Shown piece by piece: positions 51,104 through 61,990 of a stretch of DNA of 64,000 nt. The translations under genes and the position numbers were made by a program. The stretch comes from Saururus chinensis (lineage: Eukaryota; Streptophyta; Magnoliopsida; Piperales; Saururaceae). Every line of letters begins with the position of its first letter. Position 1 is the first letter of the stretch. The stretch is from NCBI GenBank assembly GCA_035235625.1, contig CP141143.1:21125092-21189091 (forward strand), read 5' to 3'. The notes beneath the pieces are model-generated. The model had not been told where the DNA came from. It made no database searches and was given only the letters and a program-made list of their open reading frames with translations.

Positions 51104-51321
51104 ACACATTGATAAAAAAAAAAATTTGTTCTGTTGGGTGTAAGCCTGAAAATCTTGTTACGCAATGAATGCAAAAGATTTTATCGTTTTAAGCTGCAGA
51201 TGGGTCTGGGAGCGTTGTGATTACTTCTAAAGCTGTGACTAAACATTAGAAAAACAATAAAAGCGGAAAGTGCGGAACAGATGATGATTTTTTCACTTAA
51301 CAAAAAACAATAAGGCAAAGT
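51104..51321. other. Probable 3' flank of the RING gene
   Basis: Short AT-rich stretch between the LTR element and the RING gene stop codon. Part is probably 3' UTR. Confidence 0.4.
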
Positions 51322-52348
51322 TTACGGAAAGAATCCTATTTGGAGTTGTCGGGACCACCAGCTGCTTCCGAAGACATAGTTGCTGTAATGGCTGCACTTC
51401 CGCCTGGCCGGGACACGACACAGAGGGCACCACTTCTTTGTTCTCAACCAAGGATTTACGCAATGTGGATGGAACATATGCCCACAACTCACCAACAGTC
51501 TGCGCCTGTCCCCTTCCCAGTACCTCTCGAAACAGATGCTGCAAAAACTCGCGTCCTTGGCACCAGGCATCGGGCTCAAGAACTTGTTTTCAATGCCCTT
51601 CACCAGCAACCACAGTGCGGCAAAATCGGCAGAGACTGAAAGTATGCTTAGCTTGAGCATCTGCCAATAGCTCTTCTCCTTCTTGTTATCTTCAACATAG
51701 ACCTTGCATGTGAGCCACCCGACTCTGTCTGACATAAAGAATGTGAAACAGTGGACAAGGATTGCGGGCACCATGGCTGCAACCCATGATGGGGACAATG
51801 CGGAACCGATGCTCAATAGCAGCACAGACAAAGGAAGGAGGTGCTCTAACAAGACCTCTATGGGTTGGCGCCGAATTCCTCTAGCCCTGCTCAACCATCT
51901 CCCGAACCCTGTTCGGAGACCTAATGCGGATGAAGTTTGAGTGGCCAAGTTGACCCATGTCATCCCCTTTCCTCTCAAGCTGGGATTATGTCGGGCAAAC
52001 CTACCAACAAATGGAGCGTCAAACCAAGCAGATCAGTCAGAATAATTAGACAGTTATCATTGAGCACGGGAGATCCAGAGATGAGAAGATGACTCACTCC
52101 ACAGAGAGAACCGTCAAACAGGAGAGAAAGATGGGATACAGCAAGCCTTCTATTGTTATCCTCTTTGCCTTGGGCCTCTTCTTCCAAACGTAAAAGGCTG
52201 CAACCGCCGTAGGCAGCATGGCTGCAGCATTATTACGAACTCCCAAGTGCGTGTTGGTGACTCCTGTGAAGATAAAGAAATTTTGGACGAAGGTGAAGGT
52301 CACGAAGAGGACCATGGCAGCAAGCGTGAAAGGCCCGTCCTCCACCAT
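51322..52348 (-). CDS. Multi-span membrane protein with C-terminal RING-H2 domain
   Basis: Two exons on the minus strand: 52348-52098 and 51979-51322. The GT-AG intron has donor GTGAGT and acceptor after ATCCCAG. The split codon is GA|C (Asp84) and the product has 302 residues. Hydrophobic spans lie near residues 8-28, 67-83, 126-144, 147-165 and 191-210. A complete RING-H2 finger follows: Cys230, Cys233, Cys249, His251, His254, Cys257, Cys268, Cys271 (C3H2C3). The likely role is an E3 ubiquitin ligase anchored in an inner membrane, with the finger in the cytosol; substrate unknown. The start gives a short lead (MVEDGPFTLAAM) before the first span. A fragment of a related gene lies 3.2 kb away at 55340-55472. 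I do not recognise a named subfamily. Confidence 0.82.
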
Positions 52349-52989
52349 GATGGAAAGCGCATAGAACTCTTGTGAACCAGAATTTCCAACGTAATAAGAA
52401 GATCAAGCATGCGCTTGGCGAATCATAACTTCAACTCAGCACTAAATTTGTAGTTTCCTATAGTGACCGAGGACATAAATAGAAGTGCCAAGTGGAGTAG
52501 AACTCTTTCTCAGAAACTGACTCCAATTTTGGCATAAAAGCTTTGTTCGTGTAGGACTGAACCTAGTTCCAGTTTTGAGATGAAGTGCATTATTTGTTTT
52601 GGATTGTACTCTCTTTGCTGTTACGCTTAAGTAAGTTGTAGTTGATGTAGGAAGCAGAAGAGTACAAAGTGAGCTATTACCTTAACTGAGAGCGTCGATA
52701 GTCTTTCTCGTTCGTTATCTGTTTTGGATGGGTATTTTCTTATATCATGATGCAAATAATAAGGTTAGATGACTTATTTTAAGATGCGCAGGAGTGTCTA
52801 ATTTTTGGGTTGTAAGGGTCTATTTTGATTGGTGTAAAGTGGGGAAATTTTTTTCTTAAAAAAATATCTCTCAATTTTTATTATTTGGTGTAATAAGGGG
52901 GAAAGAGATACTATGGTGGAAATAGAGAGAAAATGGGTAAAAAATTGGCTTAGAAAATTTTCACTCAACCAATAAATTTTGGGAGAAAT
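52349..52989. other. 5' flank of the RING gene
   Basis: Probable promoter and 5' UTR of the minus-strand RING gene on the left side, then AT-rich DNA. No named site is convincing. Confidence 0.4.
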
Positions 52990-53039
52990 ATGTTAAAGCC
53001 TTATGTCTTTAATATTTTTAGTGTCGATTTTGTTACTAC

Positions 53040-53054
53040 TATCGATGTTACCAC

Positions 53055-53088
<34 letters not shown>

Positions 53089-53495
53089 GTCGCTACTATT
53101 ACCATTATTGTCACTGTTATTATCATTGTTATCACCACTATCATTGTTATTGTCATTGTTATTATCATTGTTATCACCACTACCATTGTTATTATCATTG
53201 TCACCATCACTACTCTTGCTACTTCTACTGTTGTCACTACTTATGTCACCACTGTCACCACCACCACTATTTACTGCTGTCACCACTTTTACTGTCGTCA
53301 TACCATCATCACTGTCATACTTGCCACCATCGTTGCCACAATCGTCACCACCGCCTCTGTCATTGCCACTACCACTACTACTACTGTCATCCCAACTACT
53401 ATGACCACCATCATCACCACCACCATAGTTGTATCCTCTACCACCCATACCACAATAGCTAACTCCACCACCACTATTGCTGTTAGTAGATTCAA
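53040..53495. repeat. Long imperfect trinucleotide repeat (ATT/GTT/ACC)
   Basis: It starts as a pure (ATT) run near 53055-53090 and continues for about 400 bp as a mixture of ATT, GTT, GTC, ACC and ACT triplets. It is open in several frames on both strands, which only reflects the triplet periodicity. Confidence 0.92.
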
Positions 53496-53535
53496 ATCTT
53501 AATTTTCTATATTAATAGTGGTGCAATTAAAAAAT

Positions 53536-55144
53536 GAGAAATTTATTTAAATAATACTAAATTAACCCGTTTTGGGAAATATTTCTCAAAGCGGTATTGG
53601 TTTTTGCTACATAGGCGTTAGCTAAGCATTGGCGCCTGCATGACTTTTTTTAAAAAATTTAACTAATTTCGTCCTTTAGAACGACGAAAAAAGACGAAAT
53701 TATGTTAAGTTGACTTCATCCTTTTAAATGACAAAATTATGTTAAGTTGATTTCGTCATTCTAAATGACGAAATCACATGAAATTATAAAAAAATTGCAT
53801 GGTGTTGATGCTCTGTGGGATAGATGGCTGCATAAAGTTGGCATCATCAAGTCGACGAGAAGAGGATGTTGCAGTGAAAGAGTATCTCGATGATGCTGAT
53901 GCCCCACCTGGGGGCGCCGGAGCTGTGGTCAAAGTCTTTGTGGAAGATTTTGCAAAAAGAGTTGCAATTGTAGATGTGGAAGTTACGGTTAGTGCCAGCG
54001 GCAAAGCAATCGTGGTTCTAGTTGAAGGAGAGGTGGAGGAGGGTGGGGAAGGAAGAGGAGTCGGACTCGGAGTGGGGGTAAAATTTTCGGGGGAATCCTA
54101 GAGGGGGGTAAGGAGGGGGGACGGAAAAACTCAAAAGCAAGGAACAAGACTAGAGTCCCGAGGATTGAGTTGCACCGGGTCGGAGAGGAAGTTGTTTGGG
54201 TCCAGGTTGGAGTTGGTGGGATTGGGGTGGAGAGGGGCGAGGGGCGAGGGGCGAGGGGGAGATGGGCATGGAAAGGGCGGCCATCATTCAATGGGGCGAT
54301 GAGGGAAATGGGCAAAGCCAACTTTACAAAGCAGGGTCTGCCGCGAGTGCTGGTGTTAGCTGCCTCATCGCCATTAAAATCCAAAGCAAAAGCCGGTACC
54401 CTTCCATATCCTTCTTTTCACTCTTAAACCAAATTTGGAAACATCCTTAAAACAAGAGGTTTAGCAAAAGATGAGGGAATAATTGACTCGTTAACATGGT
54501 TGGGTGCTAGGTTTCTTAGGTATCAATGTTAATTATGTTATAAATTAGGTGGTGGGTGGAAATGGAGTGGGAGAATGGAACCGAATAATGAAAGGGTGCG
54601 CGGGAGGGAGGGGCATTGGAATCCGAGAATGTGTGTTGGGGGTTGTGATTGTGAGAGAATGGTAGCGGGGGGAAGGGGTGTCTGGATAGAAAGAGACGAG
54701 AGAGGGATCTGCCCGGCCATGAAAGCATCTACTGCAAGTTTAGAATATGATACTTTCAGTCCATGGATTGCAGTATTGGACAATACTTATGGGGACTTTG
54801 ACCTCACGTCAAGAGAGTGGAAAGATATGTTTAGATGTTTAAAACTCATGGAGACTTTTTTAAAATAATTTATGTGATTTTGTTCTTTAAAAAATTTTAA
54901 TTTTTTTTTATTTTATCTTTTAAAAAGACAAAATTAACTTAAAAGAATGAAATTATTTTCTTTAAAATAATTTTATTTTTGGAAGGATTTCGTCATTCTA
55001 AAAGATAAAGTTAGTTAAAATTAAAAAAAAAATCATGCAATCATCAGCCTAATGGCAAAAACTAACATTATTTTAGAAAATATTTTTCAAAAGGGGTTAA
55101 TTTAGTAATTATTATTTTTTAATTATTATTTAAATAATTTTTTT
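53536..55144. mobile_element. Foldback-family element with about 1.1 kb of cargo
   Basis: The ends match the 47856-48606 element: left GAGAAATTTATTTAAATAAT, right ATTATTTAAATAATTTTTTT, followed inward by 'tttctcaaagcggtattgg' and 'ggcgcctgcatgac' and their decayed inverse copies. TIRs extend about 240 bp. Unlike its short relative, the centre (about 53800-54880) is GC-rich, gene-like DNA. Open frames of 80-130 codons exist on both strands, none recognised. I could not confirm a target duplication. It resembles a Pack-MULE with captured host DNA. Confidence 0.65.
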
Positions 55145-55339
55145 AAGAATATCTTAGTTTTTCATTAGTCAGGATTCCACCAATTTAAACATACCTTGAG
55201 ACAAATTTATAGGATAAAAATACAATTACGTGGAAAATACAGAACCGGAGATTATTATGATTATCTTTCTTACACTAACAAAGAAGGTAAAGTGTAAGAA
55301 TAAAATCGTACCTGAAAATTAGAGAGACCACCAGCTGCC

Positions 55340-55472
55340 TTAAGTGTTGTACTTCCTCGTGTCGCTGGTTTGACAGAGAGGGCAGTACTTTGTTATTTTC
55401 GACCAAAGATCATCGCAGTCAGCATGGAACATATGCCCACAACGTACCAAGAGTTTGTTATAAATCTTTACC
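55340..55472 (-). pseudogene. Fragment of a RING-H2 gene related to the one at 51322-52348
   Basis: The minus strand encodes the second half of a RING finger (LLVRCGHMFHADC, then CPLC, then a stop at 55342-55340). DNA similarity to the parent continues past the stop ('ccaccagctgc'). The first Cys pair, the membrane spans and a start codon are absent. It keeps five or six of the eight zinc ligands. It is best read as a broken partial duplicate of the neighbouring gene. Confidence 0.75.
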
Positions 55473-55671
55473 GGTTATGTTGATGCCATTGTGACTTATA
55501 GTAACCTTGTACCCGAGCTGTGAGAAGATCAAGACAAGTGTAGCACCATTTTTAAGATGGATTTGTATTCTTCATATGGTGCTCACGATCACTTGGATGT
55601 TTGCATCTAAAATACAATAATTTCTCGCATGTAGAAGCAACAATTCAATCTGTTCACACCAAAAATCATAA

Positions 55672-55977
55672 TAGGGATGCCACTCGGGTCGAGTAAATGG
55701 TAAACCCGACCCGACCCTAATGGGTCGGGTTTGGTTTTAAAAATAAACCCGAATAGCTTATTCGGGTCGGGTTCAGGTTTTTGGTGATCCAACCCGACCC
55801 GACCCGAATATAAATATAAATAAAAAATTTATATTTTTTAATATTATTTTTAAAAAAAAATTAAAAAAAATATTTCTATTCGGGTCAAATGGTCGGGTTC
55901 GGGTTACAATTTTGTTATGTGGTATCGGGTTTGGGTTTGGCAAAACCTGACCCGAACCCGACTCGGCGGCATCACTA
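55672..55977. mobile_element. 306-bp hAT-like MITE with exact 8-bp TSD
   Basis: Starts TAGGGATGCCACTCGGGT and ends CGGCGGCATCACTA, an imperfect inverted repeat. The 8-bp direct repeat AATCATAA is exact at 55664-55671 and 55978-55985. Subterminal zones are built of 'gggtcgggt/acccgaccc' motifs; the centre is an A/T run. Confidence 0.85.
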
Positions 55978-56317
55978 AATCATAACCATGTTTTTCCGGC
56001 CTCAGAAGAACAATCCCACTAAGGATAACGACAGGTGAAAATAATGTTATGTTTGGATGCGTTCGTGAAAGACACAAATTGTTATAAAAAATGTGACCCA
56101 AAAATGAGCTAATTTATTGTGGAAGGAATTTATCTTAAAAAAATATTATTCAATGACTTAACCCAACTAATCCAACATGCCACATATTTTTTACTAACCC
56201 AAGCCCACATAAGTGCATGGGTGTAAAATTTTTCTCCTCCACCCAAAGTAGGGTACCTCTTAGGGTTTGAATATCAGGCTAATTTAAATCTTTATATACC
56301 CATCAATATTCTTTGAG

Positions 56318-56454
56318 TCCCGTTTATATAAGCCTGGGCTCATATATACTTACATGAGCCCGGGCTCTATGGCCCACCAAATTTAACTCCGACGGCCCAT
56401 AGAGCCCGGGCTCACTTAGGCATATATGAGCCCGGGCTCATATAAACTTTTTCC
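56318..56454. mobile_element. 137-bp palindromic MITE, GAGCCCGGGCTC family
   Basis: The left part reads CCCGTTTATATAAGCCTGGGC and the right part, reverse-complemented, GGAAAAAGTTTATATGAGCC. Both arms contain GAGCCCGGGCTC, itself a palindrome, next to 'ctatggcc'. A larger copy is at 61640-61849. Confidence 0.7.
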
Positions 56455-57950
56455 ATATTCTTTTTCATGTTTCAACAACATACAACACAATAAAGAAGGT
56501 TATGAAACTATAAGAGAGAAAAGATACCTTCCCAATCAGGATAAAATATTAATTTAATGAAGTTAATGATTTATGCAAAGGATAAACAAATTCCATGGAT
56601 GAGATGTATAAGGCTTTAGAGTCTTTAAGGGTCAAAGGAATTCTATTAAGCAGGACATGAACGTTACATGGGATGAAGCAGGCAAAAACTAAAAACAGAG
56701 ACATTTCATAAAAGAATGAAAGACCTTTGTCTATGTGGCACCTAAAAAATAAAAGCACAGAATCTACCGGCATTCAACAGGGAAAAGGAGAAATCTCATA
56801 AAAATTGTAAAACAAAAAAAAATTGTCTACAAGTTGAGAGTTGTCGGTGACGGAAGCCCGTGACTAGCCTACATAGGGCTCCAAATACAATACATAAGAG
56901 CACAATACAGCTCTGATTCGTTATAATAGTTGTTACCCTTTTATGTACCATTTTCAGAGCTCTATATAGGAGCATTGGTCAAACATTTTCTTTCGGCAGC
57001 CTCGAACAATAACATTGGATTCCAGCCCACATCATCTCTTAGGTTCGAGAAGGTATTCATTAGAACTGTTCTACCACGTGGCCAAACATATGTAAAATTT
57101 TAACACGTAAATTAAAATTTATGCCTCAACTTACTCACTTTTAAACACGTACAAAATTACTAAATATGTAAAATATTAAAAGAATATCTACCACGTGGCC
57201 TGTATAGCGGTTCCACTTAATAATTTTTCCTCGCTCCAGTATCACCACAACACCTCTTAAGTTCCCAATCACCCTTCTCCCCACCAGCTCGACCAAGACC
57301 CCTCCGGCACCCGCACAGCCCCTACCCGGCCCTCTACAAGACTGGGTTCTGGATTTCTTGCCTCAACCCACCCACCGCATGCATGCACAACCTCCAAGCA
57401 CAGCTTCCCCAACCAAAAGGGAAATCCTCTTATATTCTAAGTGGCCAAAAGGAAGCCTACTGAGTAAAGAATAGACGAGGGACGCCTTGATCCTCCCTGG
57501 CCTTGCTCCATTAGAGCAGTATATTATAACATTATCCAGCAAATTCTCGATTAGTCAACATTAATTAATTTGGAGGAGTAACAGATACAAGAATTCCAGT
57601 GCATGTGTCCCCTGATCCAGCTCCCATCTCAATCTTTTCCCATAAAGATTAATGGGTTGTCAAAATAATTACCCCACACTTAGACTATCCCCTCCCCATA
57701 TCCAAGTATTTCCTTCCTGGGATTTGTTTCCTTAAATTACCATGGTACACCCCCTCGCCATTAATCTCTCCTGTGCATGCTCCTCCTCCTGCACCTCCCC
57801 AAGATTTCCTCACCCCCTACTCCATTACTCCACAGCATTTCTCTCCTCTCTATTTATGTGCCATTAGATGGCATGTCAACCCAGGTTTTCCATCCCTATT
57901 GCCTTCTCTTCTTCTTGTTCTCCTTTCTCTAGTCTTTTTGCATTCCTCGT
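56455..57950. other. Intergenic DNA and promoter of the MADS gene
   Basis: No gene is supported. The last 250 bp are C/T-rich with a possible TATA-like box (CTATTTATG near 57850), about 110 bp before the MADS start codon. Confidence 0.4.
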
Positions 57951-57959
57951 TTGCCTCGC

Positions 57960-58691
57960 ATGGCAAGGAAGAAGGTGAGGCTTGCATGGATCGACAATGA
58001 CGCGGCGAGGAGAGCCACCTTCAAGAAGAGGAAGAGGGGCTTGATGAAGAAGGTGAGTGAACTGAGCACCCTCTGTGGGGTGGAAGCCATGGCCATCGTG
58101 TTGAGCCCCTATGACCCTCAGCCAGAAGTGTGGCCGTCCCTCCATGATGTCCAGCGGACCTTGCTCAAGTTCAAGAACTTACCCGAGTTGGACCAAGGCA
58201 AGAAGATGCTGAACCAGGAGGGCTTCTTCAGGCACAAGATCGAGAAGCTCAAGGATCAACTCAAGAGGGCCATGAGCGACGCTAGTGAGTACAAGGTGCA
58301 GCGGCGCATAGGCGAATTCCTCTCTGGGAGTAGGAACGCCGTTGATGATCTGTCCATGATGGATCTGCACGAGATGTCCAGGAAGATCGATTCCAAGACC
58401 AAGATGGTGGGTGAACGTCTTGACATGCTTCGGGGTTGGGGCCCCAACAAGGTGCTGCGGCAGCCCCCATCTGCGAGTACTGATTGGTTGACAGGTAAAG
58501 GGACCCACAGCGAGAAGATGCACTTTGGAGCGGCCATGGATGCCCTGCAGAGGCAGCAGTGGTTCATGGAAGTGATGAACCCTCAGGAGCAACACATGGT
58601 ATGTGCTGGGCCTGATGTGGGTGCCACCTATCCTGATCATGTCAACCCCTGGTTTGATGCATTCCTTCCTACCAATCTAGGCGGGCTGTAA
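57960..58691 (+). CDS. Type I MADS-box transcription factor, M-gamma (AGL80-like)
   Basis: One exon of 243 residues starting at the ATG at 57960 (MARKKVRLAW); the two codons upstream add nothing the family has. Residues 1-60 are a MADS domain (ATFKKRKRGLMKKVSELSTL) with the M-gamma signature YDPQPEVWPS. Residues 61-125 continue LPELDQGKKMLNQEGF and a probable coiled coil. Near the C terminus is the conserved WFMEVMN box (201-207), as in AGL80. Lack of introns fits type I genes. In Arabidopsis, M-gamma proteins act in the female gametophyte and early endosperm, usually paired with M-alpha partners; a similar role here is inferred. A CT-rich 5' leader precedes the gene. The GC content of the coding part is far above the flanks. 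Confidence 0.92.
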   Translation: MARKKVRLAWIDNDAARRATFKKRKRGLMKKVSELSTLCGVEAMAIVLSPYDPQPEVWPSLHDVQRTLLKFKNLPELDQGKKMLNQEGFFRHKIEKLKDQLKRAMSDASEYKVQRRIGEFLSGSRNAVDDLSMMDLHEMSRKIDSKTKMVGERLDMLRGWGPNKVLRQPPSASTDWLTGKGTHSEKMHFGAAMDALQRQQWFMEVMNPQEQHMVCAGPDVGATYPDHVNPWFDAFLPTNLGGL

Positions 58692-58891
58692 TTGGAATAT
58701 TGTTCTGGTCGTCCTGTGCCCGAAAAGATGATTTTTTTTGTGGACCAAGTTATCTTGTACATAAATAAGTCCCCAGCTTCCCCATCCTTTTCCTTTTTTT
58801 TTTTATCATAATCAGTTTAATAGATGGTAAATCTTTGATTGTCTGTAGTCAATAAATCCATTTAAACAGCAAAGGAATTTCTGAAAATGTA

Positions 58892-59083
58892 CTCCCTTCG
58901 TCCCATATTATAGCTCTATTTGAAAAAAAAGTTGTTCCATATTATTAGTTCTATTCTGTTAAATTTAATTAATTGGGCACTTCTTTGCAGCTATTTTTCG
59001 TTATTTTTTGTTCCATGTGATCCCACCATTTAATGAAAAATTATTATTTTTATAAATGAAGCTATTTATATGGGATTGAAGGG
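58892..59083. mobile_element. Stowaway-like MITE, 192 bp
   Basis: Flanked by TA (58890-58891 and 59084-59085). The left end CTCCCTTCGTCCCATATTAT pairs with the right end ATATGGGATTGAAGGG. Confidence 0.75.
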
Positions 59084-59332
59084 TATGTGTTATCATTTAT
59101 ATCTTAAATGTTGATGGAGTTATTTTTGTCAATGATCCTATCCTTTGTCACACTGATCGATAATGTCCTACATATCAATGAAGTGGAGATAAATGGATAG
59201 TTTAGCTTCTAGTTCATATTAGCAAAGGAAAAAAAAAGGAAATAGACATAAACAGTAAATCTTTCATTGTATGCAGTCAATAAATTTAGTTGAGCAAAAG
59301 AATTGCTATAAGCGTAGGTGCAGTTTCTTAAC

Positions 59333-59627
59333 AAAACCCTCCAATTATATGAAGCGTTTTTTATGTTCTCTGTGATCCCAGTAAAGCATTTATTTTTTAG
59401 ATTGATGTCACACATGCTAGCGCACGTCAACGTGTGTGCTGTCAATTTAAAAAATGATAGCTTTACATGTGTTTCTTATTCTAAACTCATTATCATAGCA
59501 GAGCATAAAAAACGCTTCTCCAATTGTGACACAATGGGTTTTTTGTTGGATAGAGAAAAGGTGAGACATGTGAGACCCACTCTCTTTGTCCAACCAAAAT
59601 CCATCGCTTCATAGTTGGAGGTTTTTG
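59333..59627. mobile_element. MITE of about 295 bp with AAAACCCTCCAA ends
   Basis: The left end AAAACCCTCCAATTATATGA pairs with the right end TCATAGTTGGAGGTTTTT. A smaller palindromic element is nested inside at about 59384-59465. No target duplication was confirmed. Confidence 0.5.
59384..59465. mobile_element. Short relative of the 13017-13188 foldback MITE
   Basis: The arms AAAGCATTTATTTTTTAGAT and (inverted) AAAGCTATCATTTTTTAAAT, with CACACATGCTAGCGCACG near the centre, match the CACACGCTAGCGC element at 13017. Confidence 0.55.
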
Positions 59628-59975
59628 TGGGACATATTAGCTAGACTTATATCAGCAATCATGCTATGGATGATATCTTGCACATCCCTAATTTGAAGAT
59701 GTATTACTACCCAAAAAAAAAAATAGAATGTATGTATAATTTAATCTAAGACAATATTAGCAAAGATGAAGCAAAAGGAAAACAATAGTTTCCCAATTTT
59801 AGTTCATAAACGAGTATAGATCCTGTTTAACATTCCAAAATGTTATATATTTGTTCAGTTTACTTGACGTTTAACTTGCATAGGTGGTTGTAATATGCTA
59901 AAGTAAGACCAGTGATATTAACATAACAACTTTAATTGCGCTAAATATATGTTTTGTATAGCAACTAAAAATATA

Positions 59976-60079
59976 CTCTGTCCGGCCCACATTAATAGCT
60001 TTATTGATTTTTTCAAGATAAACTAAAATTATTTGATTTTAAAAAATTAAATAGAATTGTTAATGTGAGACAAAGAGAG
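59976..60079. mobile_element. Stowaway-like MITE, 104 bp
   Basis: Flanked by TA. The left end CTCTGTCCGGCCCACATTAA pairs with the right end TTAATGTGAGACAAAGAG. Confidence 0.65.
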
Positions 60080-60560
60080 TATTTGTTAACATTCATACCT
60101 TGAATCTTGATGCTGATAGTTTTGTCAATAATGCTATATTTCTATGCTTGTCACTTTGATGGATTGTATCCAGAATTTCCATGAAATAGAGATAAATGGA
60201 TAATTTAGTATCTAGTCCATATTAGCAAAGAGCAAAGAAGACGAAAACAGAAGTACTACTCATGTTCCACTTTATAATCAAATAGTGTTGTTAACGAGCC
60301 GAGTTGGCTCGTTGAGCAAGCTCAGCTCGGCTCAAACTCGATTTGAGCTTGAATAGGCTCGAGCCGAATTCGAGCGTACCCCTACTCCACTCGGCTCAAC
60401 TCGAATAATACTCGAACTTGATACTACTCAGCTTGAACTTGAGTTCGAACTCGAATATAATTTTAAAATTATATATACATAATATATATAATAAAAAATA
60501 CATATATATGTATATTTTATATAAATTTAATTATTAATTTAAATATATATTTATGATATA

Positions 60561-60642
60561 TTCCCTCCATTCTAAATTAGTAGCTCCATTTAATTAGATC
60601 ATTTTGAAAAATCAAATAGAGCTATTAATATAGGATGAATGA
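60561..60642. mobile_element. Short Stowaway-like MITE inside the hAT element
   Basis: The left end TTCCCTCCATTCTAAATTAG and the right end 'attaatataggatgaatgaa' form decayed inverted repeats. 'agtagctccattt' and 'aaatagagcta' pair inside. Confidence 0.55.
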
Positions 60643-61015
60643 AATATATAGAACGACATACAATCACATATATGTATCAATGTCATGTATCATATATGAT
60701 ATATAACTCATTTATACGAGCCAAGGCTCACTCACGACTGCGTAAGCCTCGATGTCATGCATCCTCATATTACAATCCAACAACACACATAACTTAGGAG
60801 GTAGATTAGTTTATGTCTTCTTGCACCCTCAGATCTTGATCTGATAGCCCATGATGTCTTGGCTCACGCTGATATACGTAAACTCAAACTTATATAGAAT
60901 TTTTTCATGATATATATCCTTATTAAATTGTAATGGATATATAATTTATATATATGATATATATTTTATAAAAATAAAAATATTGGAGACACAAAGACTA
61001 ATATACTCCTTCTAT

Positions 61016-61106
61016 CCCAAATTAGTAGCTCCATTTGGTTTTTGAAGATGAACTAAAATTAGTTCAATTGAAAAACCAAATGGAGCTATAAGTATACGAC
61101 GGAGGG
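61016..61106. mobile_element. Second Stowaway-like MITE inside the hAT element
   Basis: The left end CTCCTTCTATCCCAAATTAG and the right end 'ataagtatacgacggaggg' are inverted repeats. 'tagctccatttggttttt' and 'aaaaaccaaatggagcta' pair almost perfectly. Confidence 0.65.
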
Positions 61107-61639
61107 TCAACATAATATCACACTAATATACTTAAAAATACTTTTAAAAGAAGTATGACATTAAGGGGACCAACCTTAGTTTACAAAAGAATAATTAGAT
61201 ATTCTTTTAAAAGTTAAAGCATGACATTGGAGCAGTCCTCAGCTTACAAAATGTATATCTTTTTACATATATTATGAAATTTTTTAGAGGCATACTAAGG
61301 GTAAAGAATAGTTCATTTATAAGTGATTTATAAGCATGTAAAGAAAAGAAAATACGAAGAAGTAGATGCTAATATTGCCTAAGTGAGTTTTTATTTTTGC
61401 AATTTTTTTAGTGATTATATGCACATAAAGAGAGAAAAATAGTAATACTGCCTATTTTGAGCATATGTAACTAAAACTTATTTATCATAATTTTTTTCTT
61501 TTATAGTGACTATAGTCAGATATTTAAGGTATAGTCATAATACTTGTTGAAGTATATTTAGAAATATTTAATACTAAAAATATATTAGTATGTGTGATAC
61601 TTTATATACTTTAGATTTGTTATATATATATATATGAGA

Positions 61640-61849
61640 CCCGTTTATATGAGCCCGGGCTCATATAAATCTATGTGAGCCCGGGCTCTATGGGCCATTG
61701 GATTTACATCCGGTGGCCCATAATACTCATGGGTTATACTCATTGGTTAAACCCATGAGTATTATGGGCCACCGGATGTAAATCCGATGGCCCATAGAGC
61801 CCGGGCTCACATAGATTTATATGAGCCCAGGCTCATATAAACTTTTTCC
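61640..61849. mobile_element. 210-bp near-perfect palindrome, GAGCCCGGGCTC family
   Basis: Arms of about 95 bp are inverse copies around a loop of about 17 bp. Each arm carries GTTTATATGAGCCCGGGCTC (one base differs in the right arm), a second GAGCCCGGGCTC, a 'ggcccata' block and 'tactcatggg' next to the loop. It lies inside the hAT element, bordered by (TA)n runs. Confidence 0.85.
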
Positions 61850-61990
61850 TATATATATATATATATATATATGAGCCGAACTCGAGCTAAAAATTTCGAG
61901 CTTATTTGAGCTTTGAGCCGAACTTTAGCAGTTCGAGCTCGAGCCATAAAAGCACAATACTTGACTCGTCTCATCTTGTTAACACCCCTA

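Larger units (their letters stand above)
60283..61990. mobile_element. hAT-like element, 1.7 kb, with nested MITEs
   Basis: Left end TAGTGTTGTTAACGAGCC, right end TTGTTAACACCCCTA. The 8-bp flanks TAATCAAA (60275-60282) and TAAACAAA (61991-61998) match at 7 of 8. Subterminal 'gagctcgagccgag' motifs run for about 170 bp at each end. The AT-rich interior contains two Stowaway-like MITEs and a palindromic GAGCCCGGGCTC element, but no transposase. Confidence 0.75.

Noticed and set aside
52990..53502. Open frame of 170 codons made of Ile, Thr and Val
   Set aside because: Product of a degenerate trinucleotide repeat. Several frames on both strands are open for the same reason.
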